Positions 55,800 through 64,000 of a stretch of 64,000 bases of DNA are shown here, in pieces. The notes beneath the pieces were generated by a model that saw only the letters and a list, made by a program, of their open reading frames with translations, had not been told where the DNA came from and made no database searches. Within the stretch, counting starts at the first letter, position 1. Each line of letters begins with the position of its first letter. The stretch is from Elephas maximus indicus (lineage: Eukaryota > Chordata > Mammalia > Proboscidea > Elephantidae). The stretch lies in NCBI RefSeq assembly GCF_024166365.1, contig NC_064827.1:54340635-54404634 (forward strand). Reading direction: 5' to 3'. Both the position numbers and the translations under genes were made by a program.

Positions 55800-56650
55800 T
55801 GACCTGCAGGTCAGGGTGACACAAAACGTTCGTCATGCCCCCCAAGGACCACAAGCGAGCAAGGCCTCGGGCCGCGCCTCCCGACTGGGGCGGAGCTGGC
55901 CCCGCCGAGTCCCGCCCCACAGTCCGTGTCTGCCACTGGTGCAGTCAGAGCCTCTTCCTGCTGGGAAGAGGAAAGGAATCCGGGAAAAATAACTGCTGGC
56001 TGCCCTTCTCCGCAGCGCTCGAAGCCTCATCATGTTCGTCCTCCGAAGCGGCCTGATTAGGGCTCTGGCCCCGCGGCAGCTCGCGCCTCAGGTAGTGGCC
56101 GCAGAGTCGTCCCGGCGGTGCTCCTCGCGGGAGGGGAAGGGTGTCTGCAGTGCACGCGCGCACGAGCCCCGCGCATGCGCTCTCCGTACACACGCGCTCG
56201 CCCGTCCGGCAATCTCCGCGCTCTTTCCCCCAAGCTCCTGAGGGCACGACCCCGAGATGCGCGTGAGGAGGAAGGGCATCACCTGTCGATATCGCCTCCT
56301 TCTCGCGGGCAGCAGTGGGCAGTGGGCTCTTCTGGCTGAGGTGCCAGGCGCCCCCGAGGTGCGTCGCCTGTCGCCCTTTTGCTGCCCAGAAAAGTTGCAT
56401 CTGCTGCTTGTGAAGCGCCCGCCAGGTTGTCTGCGGGCCAAGTGCTTTGTGGGATTCTCCTGTTGATGTCCCGTTTACAAGTCACCACCCTTCCTTACTG
56501 AGGTTGAGGGAGGAAGAGGACTATCAGCCACTAACAGAACCAGCTTCCCTCTTTTAAACGAAATGCACAACGCCCGAGCATCTTGCAGAGAACCCTGAAG
56601 GGGAGGCCCAGGGTTCGGGTGGGGGAGGACCCAGCCCAGAAGTTCCCAAC
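55800..56650 (+). promoter_or_regulatory. NIPSNAP3B: CpG-island promoter of NIPSNAP3 copy 2
   Basis: CpG-rich island over exon 1, close in sequence to 21650-22450. The GC boxes 'ggggcgg' (near 55888) and 'cccgcccc' (near 55911) are kept and no TATA box is seen. About 35 bp more of GC-rich intron 1 is present here than in copy 1 (near 56340-56375). Confidence 0.8.
56032..56091 (+). CDS. NIPSNAP3B: NIPSNAP3 copy 2, exon 1
   Basis: Residues 1-20, donor 'cag|gtagtg', phase 0. One base differs from copy 1. Confidence 0.92.
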
Positions 56651-59600
56651 CACACCTGCCTCACTGCTGTTAACTTTGCCCTGGCCATCCCTCTTATTTA
56701 TTTCTCCTGTGAAAAAGGGTAAGAAATGTGTGCTTTGACCTCTTATTTTAGTTCTCCAAATACAAATTCTCTGAAAATCAACTTAAGCAATTTTCACAAA
56801 TATGCCATTGGCTTATTTTCTGATATATTTGTATTTTGTTTATAATACTTTTTAAACTGTAGATACTAAAACCAAACAAAACCTGAAGCTGTGGAGTAGA
56901 TTCTGACTCATACTATGAGGCAGGTGTAGTTGAGGGACAAGACAAATTTTTGTTGTAGGCCAGAGACTGGGAAGCTGAGAGAGGAATCATAAGTGCTTTA
57001 AACCTTAACCTGTTGCTGGCAAATCAATTTCGACTCGTAGTGGACCTGTAGGACAGAACAGAACTGCCACATAAGGTATCGAAGGCTGTAATCTTTACAG
57101 AGGCAGATTAGGTGTTGCTTATTTGCATAACATTCCTTTATTAGAGTTTGGCTAAATAGATAATGTCCACAAACAGAAGGGATAGCTGCAGTTGTTTTTG
57201 GTGGGAGTACTTGCTTTCTAAGCAAGATTAGACATTTGGACAAAAAAGAATATAACTCAAAATAGACATGAATGGAGTGAACTCAAAATGATATTTATAA
57301 TTCAATCCTATTAATCACAAGTAATATGTATGCAATTGTATGTTGTAACCAAAATGTATAGAGCTAAAACCCTACTGATCTCGTCTGACACACCAGGTAG
57401 TCAATGTAAGCTCAAAATTTATTCATAGCTTTGAGGGTACCGAAACTCTCTTATTCTGTTGTAATGGGCTTCTGGGAACCGGCAGGTAGTAACCAATCAG
57501 ACATGAGATGAATTTGTAAACTGGAATGCTACATGCATATATGTATACATGTGTATGTGTGTACAAAGACGAATTTCTGGTAGGATAATTTCTGGCAGAT
57601 TATTTTCTACTGAAAGTTAAATTCGCTCAGGGGACCGAATTAGAATAGAAAGTTACATAGTTAGCATATAATTATAAAGGGATTAAAGATTAATTAAGAG
57701 AGATTTCCATCTACCTGATACAACTGGACTCATAGTGACCCTACAGGACAGAGTAGAACTGCCCCCACAGAGTTTCCAAGGAGTGCCTGGTGGATTCAAA
57801 CTGCCAGCCTTTTAGTTAGCAGCCGTAGCTCTTAACCACTATGCCACCAGGGTTTCGCTGAGTCAGAATCGACTCAACGGCAGCGGGTAACAGGATATAA
57901 CTGGATGGATTAAATATCCTTTTTTACATTGTATCTATAATTAAAAACTAATAATGATTCAGACAGTTCTAATTCATCGATTTTTGTTTTTCTAGCACTG
58001 ATGTGGAAACCCTGGTGGCGTAGTGGTTAAGTGCTACAGCTGCTAACCAAAGGGTCAGCAGTTTGAATCCGCCAGGTGCTCCTTGGAAACTCTATGGGGC
58101 AGTTCTACTCTGTCCTATAGGGTTGCTGTGATTCAGAATTGACTCAACGGCACTGGGTTTGGTTTTTTTGGTTTTAGCATTGATATAATCTGTCAACATC
58201 TTATGGTGCCATTGGATGGATTATAGCTTTCTGTGACATTAGTTATGTTCCAGTCCTGTTTTTGATCAGTCATCTCTCTCATTAGCTTTAAGAAATACGT
58301 TGACCTGAACAGCAATTTTCGTTTTTTTAAGAACCTCAAAAATAAAGTTTTCTACTAGTAAATTTATTTCTTTTGTACCTGCCAGAAGAGCTACATGTTT
58401 TACAAATATAAAGTGTGTTTAAATGAATAACTGTAACACATGTAGTGATGGCTAAAAATAGAAAACTGACTAAATAAAGGAAAACTATTTGTAAATTTAT
58501 GAGGATCCTAATTGTAGTTCTTGGGCAAGGGAATATCATTAAGATCCCATTGCTTTCTTGTGAACAACTTTTCATTAAAAGGTGACTGCAGGTGGACCTC
58601 TGCTAAGAAAGTAGCCATGTATTCAACATGTTTGATAGCTGTCTTTATTGACATCTCTACATAAACAGGAAACCCTGGTGGCATAGTGGTTAAGTGCTAT
58701 GGCTGCTAAACAAAAGGTCAGAATCGACTCAACAACAGCAATGGTTTTTGTTTTTTTTTTTTCTACATAAACAAAGATTTATAGAGATAACAACAGAAAT
58801 ACCAACACAGATTATGATTCTGTTGAGTGTCCCTTGTTTCCAGATTCAAAGTTGATTGTAACATAATATTATAAATCTTACCCCCCAAAAAAGTCCCTAT
58901 GTGGCACAAGTGTTTTGGCGGTTTAAACCCACTCAGAAACACCACGGAGGAAAAGCCTGGCAATCTGACACTGTACAGATCACAGCCAACTAAACCCTAT
59001 GGAGCAGTTCTACTCTGTTACCCATGGGATTTCGAAATCTGCTTTGTTTTTGTTTTGTTTTACGTCCCCAAAATATTTAAATTTGTCTTATCTTTTTCAG
59101 ATGTGTTCATCTTTTGCTACGGGCCCTAGACAATGTGATGGAACATTCTATGAATTTCGTACTTACTGCCTTAAACCTTCAAAGATGAGTGAGTTCCTGG
59201 AAAATGCTGAGAGAAACATTCATCTTCGAACACCTCACTCTGAACTGATTGGATTCTGGAGGACAGAATTTGGAGGCAGATTGAATAAAGTGTTTCATAT
59301 TTGGAAGTACGGTATGAGTCTTCCATCTTATAAGGGTTCAGTACAGATTTTCATTCTGTTAGACGTAACATGAGACTTAACTCTTAGATCTCTACTACTA
59401 TAAATACATACAGGTCAAGTAAAACTTTAAAAAAGCAGTACCAAAAAAATGAATCCAGTGATTGCTCTTCCCGATACTACACCTTTAACAAAGCCCTGCT
59501 CAAACCCTTATGTTATAAAGGGGAAAATGTGGAGTCTCATATGGCAAATCATAAAATTATGAATTAGACTTTAATGCTTAGAAAAATTTTAGAATGGTTT

Positions 59601-62190
59601 ATTATAAAAATGGCTTCTGAAAAATTTAAAGTAGTAATAACTCAAGTGTGTTAGTATCACAAAAGGAAAAGAAAGTTATTTTTTCTTGGATATGGCTGGA
59701 TATAAGGGTTTTAGTAGAAGTAGTTCAAGAACATAGGGCTTTGAGGAGGTAGAGGATGATGGAGGACGATAGTTGTAAGCTCTCACTCAACTCTGAGATT
59801 GAATTATTCTGTTATGGGTAGGTGACCACTTTTGTCTGATTTCTGCACCCCAGAGTTTCAGGAAATTCACTGCCATTATACTACTAGGGAGAAAAAAGCA
59901 AAGGGATTAGAATTCTCCCCTTATTGAAACTGACTTACCTCTGGTTCAGTAGCAATAAAACAAGTTACAGGAATACCTAGAATGTTTGTTACTTCAGTCT
60001 CTCTAATTAGCATTCCACATGAACTTGGTGATATCCAGAGAACTTTTAATAATTCCATTTAATGTTTGGCAATCAGTATCCAAAGTTAATAGTTATAAAG
60101 TACTTTAATATGAAAAGTGCTCATTCTATACTTAACATAGCCATACTTTAGTATTTTTCCCTATTATAATAGAACTAGCCACTTTAAAACGTAATGCATG
60201 CTCTAGATATGCCATAAGTTGGATCATGCCCTATTAAAATAATAAAGTACTGATATAACTCAATCTGTAAGAGAGGTATTATTCCTTACCCCCAGCATAA
60301 ACCATGTAACTCTTCTACCATTAATCTTAAGAGGCCCTAATAGTATTAGGCCTATAAATTAGTAAATGTATACTTGCTGTTTGGGCAATTTAAACAGAAG
60401 AAAAATAAATAATGAGGAAAAAGAATGGGTGGCAATAAGTAAGAGAATTGGCTTCATTTGTTTGGAAGCTATTTGTTCAAAGCGGAAAAGGCTTAAAAAG
60501 TACATCTTAATTTCATTTGTGTTACATTCGATTCAAGGTGTTATGTTGGCCTGACCATTCCCCATCACCAGCACAAAGAGAAAGAGTCTTGTCTCTAAAC
60601 TGGAATTATAAATGACATGCTTCAATTCAATTAATAAGAATAATTAACATATATTAAGTGCTAACTAGGTGCCAAGTACTTTATAAGCTTTTTTTCATCT
60701 TAATTCATTTAATCCTCATGACAACCCTGGAGATAGACACTATATTATTATTCCCATTTCACAGATTAGAAAACAGGTGCACAAAAAGATTTAATAACTT
60801 ACTTAATTCATACAACTGTCTAGTAAATGGTGGAGCCTAAAAAACTCATTATATGGCATTGTAATTAGTTGTTTGCATTTCTGTTTCCCTGTTAGACCAT
60901 GAGCAACTCGAGCTCAGATATCAAATCTGTTTGTCTGGGTATCTCCAAGGATACTGTGAAACCTGTGAGAGCCGGAACTCAATGGGAATGCCTCTGCCTT
61001 TGACAGAGTACAGACTTACCACTTTTCTATCTCTCCTTTTAGTGGAAAATGTTTGCATTTTCCTTCTGTGACAGGTTTCCACCTTACAAAGGTTCTGGCT
61101 TTCTCAGGTTAAGCAGTATAATACATTGTCCCAGTATGTCCTTAATGTACATTTACTGAACTAAATGAAATCCAAAACAATACAGATTTTAAATTGAAAT
61201 TTTTTGGTTTTTTTCCTTTCTTCTCATAGATAATTTTGCTCATCGAACTGAAGTTCGGAATGTCTTGGCCAAAAATAAGGAATGGCAAGAACAATTCCTC
61301 ATCCCAAATTTGCCTCTTATGGATACACAAGATGGGGAGATAATTTACCTGATGCCGTGGTGCAAAATAGAAAAGCCTCCAAAAGAAGGTAGGCTTTTCC
61401 TTCTTCATCACTTTGAGTACTGGTGAATAAAATATCTAAAGATCTTAAACAGTAAAAACTAAGTTCCACAGGAAAAAAATACAAGTAATCCTTTGTTTCA
61501 TATAGTAGGTCTCCCTGAGTAGCGCAAATGGTAAAGTGCTCAACTATTTGCTGAAAGGTTGGTGGTCTGAACCCACCCAGAGGCATCTCAGGAAAGAGGC
61601 CTGGAGGTCTGCTTCTGAAAGGTCACAATCTTGAAAAGCCTATGGAGCAGTTCTACTCTGCACACACGGGGTTGCCATGAGTCAGAATCAACTCAACAGC
61701 AACTAACAACAACAATATAAACGTGTGAGTCTCTGGGTGGTGAAAAGGGTTAATATGCGCAGCTGCTAACTGAAAGGTTGGAGGTTCCAGTCCCTTCAGG
61801 AGCATCTTGGAAGAAAGGCCTGGCAACCTACTGCTGAAAAATTAGCCATTGAAAACACTGTGGAGTACTGTTCTACTCTGACACACATGGTGTCAGTGGC
61901 ATCATTGTTTTTTTTTTAAATGTGTAGGTGCATGACCCTCCAAATCTATTTATGTAGATGAGCCTTCTACTGGAACCAGACTAAACATGATTAAAAGTTG
62001 TTTGAATGTTTTCTGTAACAGCTTTTTCTCCCTACTCTAGGAGTCTATGAACTGGCTACTTTTCAGATGAAACCTGGTGGACCAGCTCTGTGGGGTGATG
62101 CATTTCGAAGGGCAATTCATTCCCATGTTAATCTAAACTATGCCAAACTGGTTGGAGTTTTCCACACAGAATATGGACTACTCAACAGAG
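56032..62190 (+). CDS. NIPSNAP3B: NIPSNAP3 gene, copy 2 (exons 1-4; rest beyond window)
   Basis: Coding exons 56032-56091, 59101-59311, 61230-61388 and 62041-62190. Sizes and phases are identical to copy 1 (60, 211, 159, 150 nt), all introns are GT-AG, and the frame is open across residues 1-194. Exons 5 and 6 should lie to the right of the window. N-terminus [20 protein letters not shown], again Arg-rich and without acids. In exons 2-3 it departs from copy 1 at 25 of about 124 residues, including two Tyr-to-Cys changes (Cys32, Cys43), Ala-to-Pro at 65 (LRTPHSEL) and Met-to-Leu at 82. Exon 4 differs by one residue (Arg for Gln). It may be a second functional gene under weaker or altered constraint. 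The symbol is positional only. Confidence 0.9.
56092..56875. other. Intron 1 start, copy 2
   Basis: The CpG-island remainder to about 56650 is followed by AT-rich DNA that matches 23086-23280 of copy 1. The 600 bp present between these two parts in copy 1 (22450-23085) is missing at this place. Confidence 0.55.
56876..57115 (-). repeat. Inverted segment with AfroSINE
   Basis: Carries 'aagtgctttaaaccttaacc' (56991-57010), preceded by 'gaggaatc' and followed by an antisense AfroSINE to 'gaggcagatta'. This is the reverse complement of 22930-23075 in unit 1, where the SINE is in sense orientation and lies on the other side of about 280 bp of shared intron. See findings. Confidence 0.8.
57116..57721. 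other. Intron 1 DNA, copy 2
   Basis: Matches 23290-23611 and 28632-28920. The empty site of the unit-1 L1 lies near 57443-57460. No gene seen. Confidence 0.55.
57722..57890 (-). mobile_element. AfroSINE, antisense, unit 2 only
   Basis: 'actggactcatagtgaccct' to 'ctatgccaccagggtttcg', then a few bases of another SINE tail ('gagtcagaatcgactcaac'). Confidence 0.88.
58005..58174 (+). mobile_element. AfroSINE, sense, unit 2 only
   Basis: 'ggaaaccctggtggcgtagt' to 'cactgggtttggttttttt'. Flanking 'tagcactgat' and 'tagcattgat' form the target duplication. Confidence 0.93.
58175..58667. other. Intron 1 DNA, copy 2
   Basis: Matches 29040-29097, 29275-29380, 30179-30437 and 32704-32760 in copy 1. The empty sites for four unit-1 insertions fall in or at the edge of this stretch. 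No gene seen. Confidence 0.55.
58668..58762 (+). mobile_element. Mini AfroSINE (95 bp) with target duplication, unit 2 only
   Basis: The head 'ggaaaccctggtggcatagt ... aaaaggtc' is joined directly to the tail 'agaatcgactcaac' and a T-rich end. Target duplication 'ctacataaaca' at 58657-58667 and 58763-58773. The middle 70 or so bases of the usual SINE are missing. Unit 1 is empty near 32768. Confidence 0.92.
58895..59035 (+). mobile_element. AfroSINE relic just before exon 2, shared by both units
   Basis: Partner of 32890-33055 ('tatgtggcacaagtgttttg' to 'ctctgttacccatgggat'). Confidence 0.75.
59101..59311 (+). CDS. NIPSNAP3B: NIPSNAP3 copy 2, exon 2
   Basis: Residues 21-91. Acceptor 'tctttttcag', donor 'acg|gtatgag'. 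Encodes MCSSFATGPRQCDGTFYEFR, TYCLKPSKMSEFLENAERN and [14 protein letters not shown]. By my count 17 replacement and 6 silent base changes relative to copy 1. Confidence 0.94.
59312..61229. other. Intron 2 of copy 2
   Basis: Matches 33336-34780. About 430 bp at 59545-59990 has no counterpart in copy 1. An antisense MIR lies at about 60645-60840. No gene seen. Confidence 0.6.
60645..60840 (-). repeat. MIR SINE, antisense
   Basis: Partner of 34195-34395 ('aggtgccaagtactttataa', 'tggtggagcc'). Confidence 0.83.
61230..61388 (+). CDS. NIPSNAP3B: NIPSNAP3 copy 2, exon 3
   Basis: Residues 91-144. Acceptor 'ttctcatag', donor 'gaag|gtaggc'. Encodes [20 protein letters not shown], then [20 protein letters not shown] and [13 protein letters not shown]. 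By my count 12 replacement and 4 silent changes relative to copy 1. Confidence 0.94.
61508..61720 (+). mobile_element. AfroSINE (second subfamily), sense, shared by both units
   Basis: Partner of 35218-35415: 'ggtctccctgagtagcgcaa' to 'gtcagaatcaactcaacagc', then a CAA run that runs straight into sequence corresponding to 36786 of unit 1. Confidence 0.87.
61725..61905 (+). mobile_element. AfroSINE (second subfamily), sense, shared by both units
   Basis: Partner of 36795-37000 ('gtgagtctctgggtggtgaa'). Confidence 0.83.
62041..62190 (+). CDS. NIPSNAP3B: NIPSNAP3 copy 2, exon 4
   Basis: Residues 144-194. Acceptor 'ctactctag', donor 'agag|gtacatt'. Three base changes from copy 1, one of them a replacement (FRRAI for FQRAI). 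Confidence 0.96.
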
Positions 62191-62632
62191 GTACATTTCT
62201 TCCCTTCTTACAGATAATTACAAAGTAATTGTCATCTACTCATAAATGTTTTTGTGTCGATTTGTTTCTCTTTCTCATTATGGTATATGATTTTTTATGG
62301 CCAAATTTTTAGTTTTTGGTAATTTTAAGAGTTCAAAAATCTTTTTTACGTCTAATTTATTTGCACCTTATGAAGACTTTCAAATCCTGAGCTGCTACTT
62401 TCCTGGTACATCAAAATGATAGAATTTAAAAAACTAGAAGGTGCCCAAGAAACAATCTACTTTTCTCATTCTTTTTTCCTCTTAATGTACTTTTGATGAT
62501 TAAAAAAAAAATTACTTGGATAGGTGGGTTATTTCTGAATGTGAAAGTAAAAAATATTTTCATAAATATTAATAAGCACAAAAAAATTACTCATTACACA
62601 TTAGTTAGTGATAATGCTGTTAACGTTTTGGT
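62191..62632. other. Intron 4 start, copy 2
   Basis: Matches 37274-37740. No feature recognised. Confidence 0.6.
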
Positions 62633-62836
62633 ATATATATATACACACACGTATATATATGTGTACATATATACATATATACATATATACATATATACAT
62701 ATATACATATATACATATATACATATATACATATATACATATATACATATATACATATATACATATATACATATATACATATATACATATATATATACGT
62801 GTGTGTATATATATATACACACACGTATATATATAT
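62633..62836. repeat. Expanded TA-rich microsatellite with 8-bp unit and palindromic end
   Basis: About 15 tandem copies of 'acatatat' (about 62665-62786) between (TA)n(CA)n blocks. Positions 62787-62836 form a perfect 50-bp palindrome centred between 62811 and 62812. Open frames on both strands translate into an eight-residue Tyr/Ile/His/Thr repeat and are not genes. The matching place in unit 1 (37757-37803) has under 50 bp of such sequence. Confidence 0.95.
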
Positions 62837-63239
62837 AAATTAAATTCAAAAGCAAAAACATAAAGCTTACACAAAGGTAAACATATAGATGGCTAGTAAA
62901 TATATATTTAAGGTGATGCAGATTATGAGAGTAATTTTAACCTAGCAAAGACGTACAGATAAAAATGTAGATATAGATTATAGGTGTAAATATAGTGTTA
63001 AAAAGGTCAAGACAAAAACACATATATACTCTATTGGATTCATATTGGCTTAATTTTTCCCTCCCAAAAATTTGGCAATATAAATAAAAAGCCTTAGTTT
63101 TTTTTCATTGTCTTTGCCAACAATTTTACTTCTAGGACATATGCATTGGTCTATATGTGTATAGATGTGTTTAGTTATACAGGAAGGAAATTTCAAGGGC
63201 TATAAAAAATATGGTATAATCCGTAGTACATATACAATA
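62837..63239. other. Intron 4 DNA, copy 2
   Basis: Matches 37804-38220. No feature recognised. Confidence 0.55.
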
Positions 63240-63297
63240 CCAAAAACCCAGACACATTGCTGTTGAGCCAATTCCGACTCGTAGCGACCCTATATGC
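63240..63297 (-). mobile_element. AfroSINE fragment, antisense, unit 2 only
   Basis: 'attgctgttgagccaattcc' and 'tcgtagcgaccctat' are the 3' tail end. 5'-truncated. Confidence 0.8.
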
Positions 63298-63358
63298 TAT
63301 AGATAATACTGTATTTTTATATGTAGTGTATAAGTATATAATACCTATATTTCTTTGT

Positions 63359-63530
63359 GGAAATCCTGGTGGCGTAGTGGTTAAGCGCTATAGCTGCTAA
63401 CCAAAGGGTCGGCAGATTGAATCCACCAGGCGCTCCTTGGAAGCTCTATGGGGCAGTTGTACTCTGTCCTATAGGGTCGCTATGAGTCGGAATTGACTCG
63501 ACGGCACTGGTTTTTTTTTTGGGGGGGGTG
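63359..63530 (+). mobile_element. AfroSINE, sense, unit 2 only
   Basis: 'gaaatcctggtggcgtagtg' to 'cgacggcactggtttttt'. Little diverged. A 15-bp target duplication 'tatatttctttgtgg' and 'tatatttctatgtgg' flanks it. Confidence 0.94.
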
Positions 63531-63550
63531 GTGGTTTATATTTCTATGTG

Positions 63551-63690
63551 GAGCCCTTGTGACACAGTGGTAGAGAGATACAACATGCTACAGCTGTTAA
63601 CCAAAAGGTCAGCAGTTCAAATCCACCAGCAGTTCCTTGGAAACCCTATGGAACAGTTCAACAGCAATGGGTTTGGGTTTTTGTTTTGAG
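63551..63690 (+). mobile_element. AfroSINE, sense, internally deleted
   Basis: 'gagcccttgtgacacagtgg' to 'caatgggtttgggttttt'. The part from 'atggaacagttc' to 'aacagcaatggg' lacks the usual 40 or so bases. Confidence 0.88.
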
Positions 63691-63734
63691 TATGTAATAT
63701 CTATGTAGATATTATATATTTATATATAAGTACC

Positions 63735-64000
63735 AATGGCACTGAAGGAGGAACTCCAAGCTGCACTGAAAGCATTGGCAAAAAACAATGCTTCAGGAAC
63801 TGACGGAATACCAACTGAAATGTTTCAACACATGGTTGCATTGCTGGAGGTGCTAACTCATCGATGCCAAGAAATTTGGAAGACAGCTATCTGACCAACC
63901 CACTGGAAGAGATACATATATGTTAACATTCCAAACAAGGGTGATCCAACAGAATGCAGAAATTATCAAACAATATCATTAATACCACACACAAGGAAAA
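63735..64000 (+). mobile_element. RTE-family LINE, sense, cut by window end
   Basis: 'caatggcactgaaggaggaa' onward is the RT-upstream region of RTE (same as 3925-4190). It continues beyond the window. It lies in intron 4 of copy 2, before the expected exon 5. Confidence 0.88.

Larger units (their letters stand above)
49382..64000 (+). repeat. Segmental duplication, unit 2 (cut by window end)
   Basis: Aligns with unit 1 from 14933 onward. It contains the second promoter and exons 1-4 of NIPSNAP3 copy 2. Unit-specific insertions and deletions are listed separately. Confidence 0.85.

Noticed and set aside
62493-62874. Overlapping open frames of 76-116 codons on both strands
   Set aside because: They are translations of the TA-rich array with an eight-residue period in several frames and both strands. 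This is simple sequence, not protein.
1-64000. CRISPR arrays, operons, riboswitches or other prokaryotic systems
   Set aside because: The interspersed repeats are SINEs and LINEs with target duplications, and the genes are spliced. Nothing fits a bacterial or archaeal genome.

Overview
The window is nuclear DNA from a placental mammal, almost certainly an afrotherian and most likely an elephant or close relative. The main evidence is the repeat set: dozens of tRNA-derived SINEs of the AfroSINE type (box-B-like 'ggtcggcagttcgaatcc' head, 3' tail 'gtcgctatgagtcggaatc'), RTE LINEs that share this tail (RTE1_LA-like), elephant-type L1 3' UTRs, and older mammalian L2, MIR, hAT and MaLR LTR copies. 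The only host genes I can support are two tandem, same-strand copies of a NIPSNAP3 gene. The human counterparts NIPSNAP3A and NIPSNAP3B sit side by side near ABCA1.

Layout. 1-14.9 kb is intergenic and repeat-filled: an antisense L1 3' UTR, a sense L1 3' UTR, a sense RTE holding a solo LTR and a SINE, an L2, an antisense RTE nested in a SINE with a 370-codon reverse transcriptase reading frame, old L1 pieces and a MaLR LTR. 14.93-49.38 kb is duplication unit 1. It holds a CpG-island promoter at about 21.65-22.45 kb and a complete six-exon NIPSNAP3 gene (coding exons 21879-39024) whose exons join in frame to exactly 247 codons plus stop. About 10 kb of downstream repeats follow. 49.38 kb to the end is duplication unit 2: upstream region, CpG island at about 55.8-56.65 kb, and coding exons 1-4 of the second gene. 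Exons 5-6 lie beyond the right edge.

The two units align from upstream of the promoter through intron 4. They share several AfroSINEs at the same positions, which are afrotherian-specific insertions. The duplication is therefore younger than those insertions and independent of the human NIPSNAP3A/3B duplication, unless gene conversion has overwritten both copies. Each unit then gained its own insertions. Unit 1 gained a hAT DNA transposon with a clean 8-bp target duplication, a solo LTR, a nearly 5-kb antisense L1, other L1s and an RTE. Unit 2 gained many SINEs, two L1 tails and RTE pieces. These unit-specific insertions act as a relative clock.

NIPSNAP3 proteins belong to the NIPSNAP family of dimeric alpha-beta barrel proteins, usually with a mitochondrial-type N-terminus. 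Copy 1 keeps the family-typical residues. Copy 2 has an intact reading frame as far as it can be read, but exons 2-3 carry many amino-acid changes relative to silent ones, while exons 1 and 4 are almost identical between copies. I found no prokaryote-like system, CRISPR array or recognisable RNA gene. The most unusual items are the recent hAT element, the inverted and displaced SINE segment in intron 1 of copy 2, an apparent SINE-tail-mediated deletion in intron 3 of copy 2, and the uneven divergence of the gene pair.
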